From: Ryuthela nishihirai
Lineage: Eukaryota > Arthropoda > Arachnida > Araneae > Heptathelidae
DNA length: 64,000 bases
NCBI GenBank assembly: GCA_038380435.1
Contig: JAWZYU010000024.1
Coordinates: 54,770,613-54,834,612 of the forward strand
Direction of reading: 5' to 3'
Shown here: one piece after another, positions 57,076 to 64,000 of the stretch
Numbering within the stretch: the first letter of the stretch is position 1
How the letters are laid out: each line of letters opens with the position of its first letter
The notes under the pieces: generated by a model
Databases searched by the model: none
Told to the model about the DNA's origin: nothing
What the model saw: the letters and a program-made list of their open reading frames with translations, nothing else
Translations under genes and position numbers: made by a program

Positions 57076-58481
57076 ATTTCTTCTGGAAATCAGGAGATTG
57101 TCATATACAGCCAGTGGCTGTGATTATGCAGTTACAAGATGCCGACAATTGTGTTGACAAATCTCTTACTTGGCTTTGCTCAAATTTTTGGGATCAAACC
57201 ATTTTAGACGCTGGAGACTTTATCAATAAGCATGATTTGGTTATTAATAAAAATTATTTAATTAGTAATTTGCCAACAATTGTAGACAAAGCTGGGCAGA
57301 TGTTATCTTGTTTAACTGTTACACAAACTTTTTGTGTTGCGTTTTGTATAAATTTAATAGAGGAATTGACAAAGCAGATTAGCGATAAAAACTTGGCATT
57401 GAAATGCTATTCGAAATTACCTGAGTTAGATGAGAGGGAAATAATCTTTGCTGAACCACAACAAGTGAACGTAATTTTTCCAGCACTATCTACTGAAGAG
57501 ACATCAAATATTTCTACTGTAACTGATAATGAAAGCATGCAGCATATGAATGAAAGTATTGAGAATTTACTTCAAGAACTAGAGAAGAAGCGAAAATTTC
57601 TTTCAGATAATTCTTCATTACTATCCACTGAAATACACTCTCAAAAAGCCGTAGAAAATGCAAGATCAAAAAATTACTGCATGGAATTGCATTCACCAAC
57701 TATTATTGTTAAATCTTCTGGAGAACAAACTTTTAACAATTTACAAAACTCTGTAGTTCTTTCAAATCAGGAAGCAATGACTGTAGAATTACAAGGAAGT
57801 AAGGAAAATTTTACCAGTACTCAGAATGTGCATTTGTTGCCAGAAACTGAAGGCATACACAACACAAAATTGGTAGCATGTGATGACTCTGAAAGTGAAC
57901 TGCTCTCAGGAACTTTTAAAAACGAAAGTGAAAGTTATACAGACAATATGGAATATAAAGAAAAGGCAAAATTGTACAACTCAATGTATAAGGGAGAAGA
58001 ATTTATTAATATACATAGCCAATGTTTGGAGGTTATGGAGTTCTGTTTTTTCTTACTACACAGAATTTCATCCTGTGTTCTTAATGACTGTCATGCTGTA
58101 TATCACTTCCTTAAGAGTGAGCTAAAAAATTTGGAAGCTACTTTGGCTTCACAATTTGCTAACCAACGTGGGAAAAAACAAGAGTTGAATGTCGAAATTC
58201 CATTTAAAGAAGAAAAAGAACACTCTTTTTTTAGTTCTGATCAAAATATAATATTGGGAGACATTCATGAACAAGCAAGTTCCCTGATTAAGATTCCTCT
58301 GTTGTGCTCTACTGCTACAGATAGTAAATTAATTGGCATAGAAAAATCGCAAGCATTAGAGGATGGTCAAAATTTTATTCTAGGTGAAGAAACTATTCAA
58401 ATAGAAAATTCCATATCATTGCTACAGGAAAAGCATCAGCAAATGTTAAAACTCTTAAAGCAATTAGAAGCAAAAGCAAAG
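57076..58481 (+). CDS. gemin5: gemin5 exon 10 in window (large exon, C-terminal region with long linker)
   Basis: At 1406 bp this is by far the largest exon. The acceptor is TTTTTTTCAG and the donor AAG/GTAATT, phase 1 in and 0 out. The first third (DFFWKSGDCHIQPVAVIMQL..., DKSLTWLCSNFWDQ) continues the vertebrate FFLYGRLYEFWWSLSRP area. The middle is Ser/Glu/Asn-rich and apparently disordered, with little similarity. The end (SISLLQEKHQQMLKLLKQLE) is a coiled-coil-like helix matching vertebrate [20 protein letters not shown]. A methionine at 57114 is not a start, because the frame is open and homologous upstream to the splice site. Confidence 0.92.
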
Positions 58482-59011
58482 GTAATTTATAAACTATATT
58501 TAGCGTAATTATTTTATGCTCATTAATTTTAGTTAATCTTGTTTTATATACTGCCCATCACTAAAACTGCATTGCAAAGTATATTATTGTGAAGTTGATG
58601 CAATTTTGGTGGTGGGCAAAAGTATTGATTTGAATGCAAAAACCAGAGTTACTGATAAAATTGTAGATATTTAATGTTTTACATTTTTTTACCCATTTGT
58701 TTTTCATAGTTCACTTTTGAAAACACCTTTTTTTTACAGAATTTTTCAAAGATGCTTCTTATCCCAAAAACAGCTATTTTAGTAGCCTTGATATAAATAA
58801 GGTTTCGAGTTTAATAGGCATTCTTGTTCCATATGTACGAGAGATGGGTGGGAACAACAGTTTATTTACCATTACAATCCTGTATCCCTTACTAAACTTT
58901 TTTGTTAATTAACCCTTTAAGTATCAGAAACTGATAAATGATTTTTTGAAAATCAGTACAAATGAACTTGCAACACTTTTTTATGCTTACATATCTTTTA
59001 CCCCTTTTAAA
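58482..59011. other. Intron sequence, nothing recognised
   Basis: AT-rich. TTAACCCTTTAAG at about 58912 resembles the ends of TTAA-target elements, but no partner end was found. Confidence 0.4.
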
Positions 59012-60938
59012 TTTTTTTTTTTTTTTTTTCAGAATTAATTTTTCTTTTAATATGTAAAGTAAACAATTTTATTCATTAGATGACTTCCTTCTTTCAGAAA
59101 TACATTCATATAATTCAATCATATAATTTTGTTTCCTCTGTTCCCTTTTACCCAAAAGAGTGATGTTGGTTTCAAGAAAAGCCTGTTTAAATTGATCCCA
59201 TTCTTTCTCAACTTCAGCAGTAAGCAAACTGCGATACTGATTATATGTTTTGCTATATCTGAATCTTTCAAGCATTCAGTTTTATAGCTAAATTTTTTAA
59301 CCTAAGCACAACATTTCTTAAGTTTTAGCTGCAAAACACTTTTGACCAGGTAATGGTCAGTCCCAATTTCGGCTCCCCTGTATGATCTGGTATTCCTAAC
59401 TGAACTAGCCCGTTTGCTGTTATTTAAAATATAATTATCATATTTTTGTGCAACCCATCAGGTGAAACCCATGCATATTTATATATGTCCTAGTGTTTGT
59501 AGTTTGTGTTAGTTATTTGCAAACCATTAAGTTTACCTACCTGTAGGAGATGTTCCCCATTTCCATTAGAACAGCCAATGCCAAAGGAACAAAAATCCTG
59601 CCCAAAAGTTAGTCAGTACAAACTTTAGTATTGAAGTCACCCAGCACAAGAGAAATATCTCCTTTCTTCACAGAATTCAAAATATCCTGAAGCTGTGTAG
59701 AAAAACTTATCCTTCTCATTCTCATCAGAGTCGTCTGTGGGGGCATAACAACAGATGACATTCAAGTTTTGAATTTTCGTTTTAAATTTTGCTCTAAGAA
59801 ATCTTTCATTAATGCAGTCATATCCTAGAAGAGCATCACTGGTGTGTCTGCTGAAAAGCAAACCTACACCTTAGAGATGCTTTCCATCCTGCCTCCCTGA
59901 AAAAAGAAATTTCAAGTTATTTTTAGTATCTATCTCACCTCTGACTATCCATCTGGTCTCTTGCAAGCCTAAAATATCTAGGTATAATGCTGGAATTCCT
60001 GCGTGAGTAATTCAAGTGAATAATATCTATGCAACATCCTCATGTTCCACATACTGCCAGAGAGAAAATGAATAGTGGGATTTTTAAAGAAACTAGGTTT
60101 ATTGAGAAAGGTAGGACCAACAATATCAAACAGTCCCATGATCGCAGGTATAGGTCAAAGACCTGATCCCCCAACATTAAAGGCAGAAACCACCCATTTT
60201 GGTAGGAAGTTCAGGAACCATCTTTTCAAGATCCATATGTCCAGCCTGAGAGATTACTCCAGTTTAGGAATGGCGATGCCCAACTCTATAAGTGAGAGTT
60301 GAGGTTCCCCCACCACTAAAGGCTGAAGCCACCCATGCTGGTAGGAACTTCAGGCACCACCTTTTCAAGAGCCATATGATCTGCCTGAGACACATTAATC
60401 CAGTCAAGTGGCTATGCCGAAATGACCAAGTAAGTGTTCAGGTACCTGTGATGGCCTCTGATCATGATTATCCACCAGCTGATATAAGGTATCTTGTGCC
60501 TCTGTTCACTTAGGGCTGGCAAACAGAAAACACAATGGCAGATTCTCTCTCAACAGTTCTATCCTCAACATTTTGATCCTGGACTTTCTGCACTGATGGG
60601 CTCATCAGTGCAGCAAGTCCAGGATCAAAATCAAGCTCAAAGCCATAAACCAGTCCAGTCAAATATTTATAATGATCAGGACCAGGACCCTGTGAAGTTG
60701 ACCACTCCTCAGCAGGGCAGAAAAAAAAAAGAGGCCATAGATGACTAGATTGGTAGACCACACTGATCTGGCAGTCCACTCCTTTCATTACCTTCTCAAA
60801 GAGAATATCTCTTACAGAGTATAAACAGCCTGCACTGTGAGAAGGTGGGGTTGGACATTAGGTGCTACACCAGGCCGGTTCTGTGCATCATCACTGGGGA
60901 TTGGTACACAGCTCTCCCAGTTTATCCCTAGTTACCAT
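59012..60938 (-). mobile_element. RTE-like LINE copy 2, 3'-truncated with poly(A)
   Basis: On the minus strand this starts at the same 5' point as copy 1 (CTGTAAATGGTAACTAGGGA). It runs through the same leader and endonuclease (GLLFSRHTSDALLGYDCINE-like, FLRAKFKTKIQNLNVICCYA) to the SERRK region, then stops. It ends with 18 A (T run 59012-59029). The RT half is absent. An AATAAA on the minus strand lies at 59073-59068, 38 bases before the tail. An inverted duplication sits at 60571-60630. Frameshifts are present. The interval 60939-62450 is otherwise unassigned. Confidence 0.88.
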
Positions 60939-62450
60939 TTACAGACCAGTTTATGTTAGAATAAACTTATTAAAGTTATGAAAACACTTTTATGAAAAAT
61001 GTTTTTATGTTTAATTTATCGATCTTATTTTATGTTAGGATTTTAGGGGAAGCATCACTTCTCTTGCTTCCATGGAAGCTTCACCACTGTTATAAATTAT
61101 ATTACTGTAGAACTAAAGTTTCGAAGCTGACAACATTCTTATTAATTCCAACAAGGACTACAGAGCTTGCATATTTAATCCTTACATTGCCATGATTTTT
61201 TTTTTTTTTGCTAAAAATGCAACTCAACTTCTAAGCCTTATTATGAAATAGCTAAGGAGTGGAATAGTTCACATTACATGCTAAAAGAAAATTCATTTAG
61301 TTCTGAACATGAACAAAATATGTAAATTAAAAAGAAAAATATAGATGAGCATAAAAAAAATGCATTGCAAGGTTATATAATAGGGATTTTTTTAAACCAA
61401 TTAATCAGGTTCTGACACTGATAAAGACAAATGATATATATGATCAGTTTTCATCAGAAATTAAACTAGTAACAGTGTACATCATTTAGTCACTGATGAT
61501 AAAGAGCAATTATCTAAGAAATCCTAGTATTTGTATGAGAAACCAGGACAAGCCCAATAGAGATAGGTTTTCTGTGCCCTTCGTGTAGGGAAAACCTTTT
61601 TCCCTTTTAAAAATATAAGAGATGGGATGCAGGAAATTGGCAAACCAGAGGCCATGAGAAATGTGTGTAATGGGAAGAGACACTATTAAAGCCATTTAGT
61701 ATTCATTAATATGTCCAATATATTGTTCTCTGTGCACAGGATGATAGCCTTTGCAAATATAATGATTTCTTCAAGTTTCACATTGCCAGTTGACAGGAGA
61801 TGGCCCAGATGTTTTACCACACTTCATTTCTTGCTACATGTCCATGTGATTTCAAGTTCAAACAGAAAATTCTAAAGTTGGTCCAAGAGCAGTTGAGGCT
61901 ATAATTGTTCTTGGTGTCATAAATAGTTCATAATTCCCCTACCTGGTTATTATGCAATTAAGTATACCTAGTTGGTTACTACACATTTTCTTCTGCTGGT
62001 TTTTATGGTCCACTGTATCCTGTGACATCCCTTCCATCGTGAAACCTACAGCATGTGACTTTACTAACAAAGCATTTCCAACACTTCCTTAGTTCTACTG
62101 TTTACAGTAACTGGCTCATTAGCAGATCATTTATTTTAATCTGGTGAAAAGGAGTATAATGATTGTTGGTTTATTAGTGAGTGCAAATTTACAAGGGTTA
62201 ATTCTCAGTGAATAAGTAAAACATTAGTTATAAATTCTGAAGATTCTGTCTAAAATCATATGGAATTTTTTTTTTTTTTTTGTTAACTAGAATATATAAT
62301 ACTAGAATTTTTTTGAAGGTGAAAGTTTATAAATTGTTCATTAAGCTAATTGTCTAATCATAGCTTAATCATTTTGCTTAATTATTTTATATGATTTGCA
62401 TGTATGTAGGTAGTAAATTTTTTTTTTTTTTTCATTATTGGTTTTTGCAG

Positions 62451-62678
62451 AAGATTGATTTTCCTAGTCCACTTCAGTCTGCATTCAGGATTCTGTCACT
62501 TTGTGAAAGTATAAGAGAGAGATGTAAATGTGCAGCAGTCTGTCAGAAGTTAGATGAACTGATGATGGAAGTGACTTCTTGGGCTGATAAATTTACAAAC
62601 AGTGGAAAAGATCTTATTACACTGGAAAAAATTGTGCACAAGTTTGAAAGCAGAGGGCTGAATTTCGTATATTTGTAA
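62451..62678 (+). CDS. gemin5: gemin5 exon 11 in window (terminal exon, stop codon)
   Basis: The acceptor GTTTTTGCAG is followed by a phase-0 exon ending in TAA at 62676-62678. It encodes IDFPSPLQSAFRILSLCESI, which mirrors the vertebrate [20 protein letters not shown] segment near the C-terminus. It then gives an amphipathic helix and a basic end (KFESRGLNFVYL) equivalent to QKYGNTKTYRRH. In vertebrates this C-terminal region carries non-canonical RNA binding. The total partial product from exons 1-11 is about 1033 residues. The vertebrate protein is about 1500 residues, of which the WD40 half is missing here. Confidence 0.93.
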   Translation, partial: KIDFPSPLQSAFRILSLCESIRERCKCAAVCQKLDELMMEVTSWADKFTNSGKDLITLEKIVHKFESRGLNFVYL

Positions 62679-62830
62679 CAATTTAATTTTTTTCACCTCT
62701 TCAAAGGCATTTATGTAACTTTGTGGATTTTTCTTTCGAAAGAAGAAGAAAAATTTACATTTCATAATATTTTCATCAAAAGTAATACTTGTTAAAAATT
62801 CTGATAACAATAAATTAGTTTTTTTTTACA
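62679..62830 (+). terminator. gemin5: gemin5 3' UTR with poly(A) signal
   Basis: An AATAAA hexamer sits at 62809-62814, about 130 bases after the stop, and is followed by a T-rich stretch (TTAGTTTTTTTTTAC) of the kind found downstream of cleavage sites. No other canonical hexamer lies between the stop and this one. The exact cleavage position cannot be read from the sequence. Confidence 0.75.
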
Positions 62831-63059
62831 AATATTTTATGTAAGATACTTAGTAATGTCTTTTATTCGTTAATATTCAATACACAACGTAGCTGAATTG
62901 AGCAATATACTCTGGCGGGAATTGAAAAAAGAACACCAAGAAAGAATTCCTTTAGGATCGTCATATAATGCGTTAATAGTTAAGGGCAGCAGAAACCGTG
63001 ATCCAAGATTGAAAATCATTGGATGAAATAAAGACGTCACTGAGGACGACAACAGGCAA
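62831..63059. other. Intergenic sequence downstream of gemin5
   Basis: No feature recognised. Base composition becomes less AT-rich toward 63050, where the Tc1 relic begins. Confidence 0.4.
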
Positions 63060-63850
63060 ATATATACAGCGCGTATTTAACGGCTAGGGCATGAAGAAAG
63101 AAGTCGTTTGTCTTGTATCATGTTGTTCAGTGCACTTTGAAGAAGCTACCATTCCTAGATGCAGGTGCGCAACATTTTCCAGTTACCAGAGTTTGAGTGA
63201 GGTCGTTGGGAAGCAGGTTGGTCTTTTCGTCAAATTGCACACCGCGTTGGAGAGAGGTATCGGCAGTGATATCGATGTTAGAAGAGCATTCGCAGACGTT
63301 CCAGCAAACACAGTTACGGACACACGAGAGGATCGGCTTATCAGGAGGGCGGCTACAGCATAATAAATTCGATCCTGTCGTACCAAGGGTGTTTACAAGA
63401 ACGATACACAATCGTCTTTTGGAAACAGGATTAAGGGCACGGTTACCACTGTCGAGCATGTTTACAGTGGTATCAAGAACAAGTTCATTGGAGGGAAGAA
63501 GGGCAGTCTGGTCTTCAGTGATGAAAGCCGATTCTGTTAGGAACGTCTGATGGTCGTTTATGCATCAGAAGGTGAACGGCTTCTTGCATAGTGCATCTAC
63601 CAGCGACACACAAGGCCCGTATTAGGCATCATGGTGTGGGAAACAATTAGCTATCACTCTCGGACATGTCTGGTGTTCGTACAGGGTACACTGAATAGCA
63701 AGCAATACGTACGTCAGTGACGTACAGCCGATCGTCCTGCCATATTTGAGTAATCCCAAATGCGATATTCCAGCAGGATAACGCCACCACACTGCCTGGG
63801 CAACTCAACATTCTCTTCAGGCAGTGCACCAACTCCCTTGGCTACCTCTC
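63060..63850 (+). pseudogene. Tc1-like transposon, GC-richer, broken
   Basis: Frames give LSEVVGKQVGLFVKLHTALE (compare VGLREAGWSFRQIAHRVGR), REDRLIRRAA, VPRVFTRTIHNRLLETGLRA (compare VSPRTIHNRLLEAGLRA) and VVFSDESRF-like text near 63515. A degraded catalytic half follows. Several frameshifts. Its GC content is clearly above that of the flanks, unlike the other Tc1 relics here. The segment 63850-64000 could be its end or another element. Confidence 0.78.
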
Positions 63851-64000
63851 TTTATTTCGGGGTCCCGAAGGACCCACCCCCCATGGGGAAAGCATGTGCT
63901 CTGTCTCACGACACTACACGTGCTTGGCAAAGAGAAGCCTAGAAGTAGGAGATGAGGTTTGTCTCAGAGGAGTCCAGTAGGAACTTGGAGTATGGGTCGT

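Noticed and set aside
57114..58508. A 464-codon open frame that could be called a single-exon gene.
   Set aside because: The frame is open and homologous upstream to an acceptor at 57076, a donor lies at 58481-58482 and the next exon continues the family C-terminus. It is an internal exon of gemin5.
1..64000. A previously undescribed defence, biosynthetic or signalling system.
   Set aside because: Apart from gemin5, all coding remnants that I can name belong to known transposon classes. The remaining open frames lack homology and gene structure.

Overview
The window is invertebrate nuclear DNA. It is strongly AT-rich, has GT-AG spliced exons separated by introns of 1.3-13 kb, and is packed with decayed transposons. 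There are no operons, ribosome binding sites or prokaryotic genes. The only cellular gene I can support is the 3' part of gemin5 on the + strand. Eleven exons (1238-1375, 6633-6878, 19849-19986, 26349-26496, 38715-38834, 44423-44633, 46787-46865, 51083-51297, 55555-55729, 57076-58481, 62451-62678) join in perfect phase into an open frame of about 1033 residues, ending in TAA with an AATAAA signal at 62809. The N-terminal WD40 exons lie upstream, outside the window. The host phylum is uncertain. RNase H-bearing I-type LINEs, an RTE-like LINE, a Penelope-like fragment, many Tc1/mariner relics and tRNA-derived SINEs fit a mollusc or an arthropod, and I cannot choose between them.

Layout. 0-6.6 kb: first exon, a Tc1 with terminal inverted repeats, and three SINE families (called A, B and D here). 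6.9-19.8 kb: a 13-kb intron. It holds a complete RTE-like LINE (10092-19018, 11-bp target duplication) that was itself split by a minus-strand I-type LINE (12918-18290, 13-bp target duplication). 20-26 kb: SINE A and Tc1 relics and an odd foldback locus. 26.5-38.7 kb: a 12-kb intron with SINEs, two Tc1 elements, a tandem duplication inside Tc1 sequence, hAT miniature elements and a TTAA-flanked piggyBac-like element. 38.8-51 kb: tandem and inverted repeats, an LTR-like pair, a mariner, a Penelope fragment, another Tc1 and a near-pristine SINE A. 51-62.7 kb: the last exons, a hAT relic and a second RTE copy on the minus strand. 63-64 kb: a Tc1 relic downstream of the gene.

Gemin5 is the snRNA-recognition subunit of the SMN complex. 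The exons here encode the post-WD40 linker, the TPR-like helical dimerisation region and the C-terminal region, whose last exon resembles the vertebrate C-terminus. The transposons have no visible working relation to the gene beyond inflating its introns. I found no convincing undescribed biological system. The most informative observations are about retroelement mechanics: nested insertions with intact target duplications, a 3'-truncated LINE with a poly(A) tail, a 41-bp SINE insertion with its own target duplication, reciprocal SINE insertions in a repeat pair, and several near-perfect inverted duplications.
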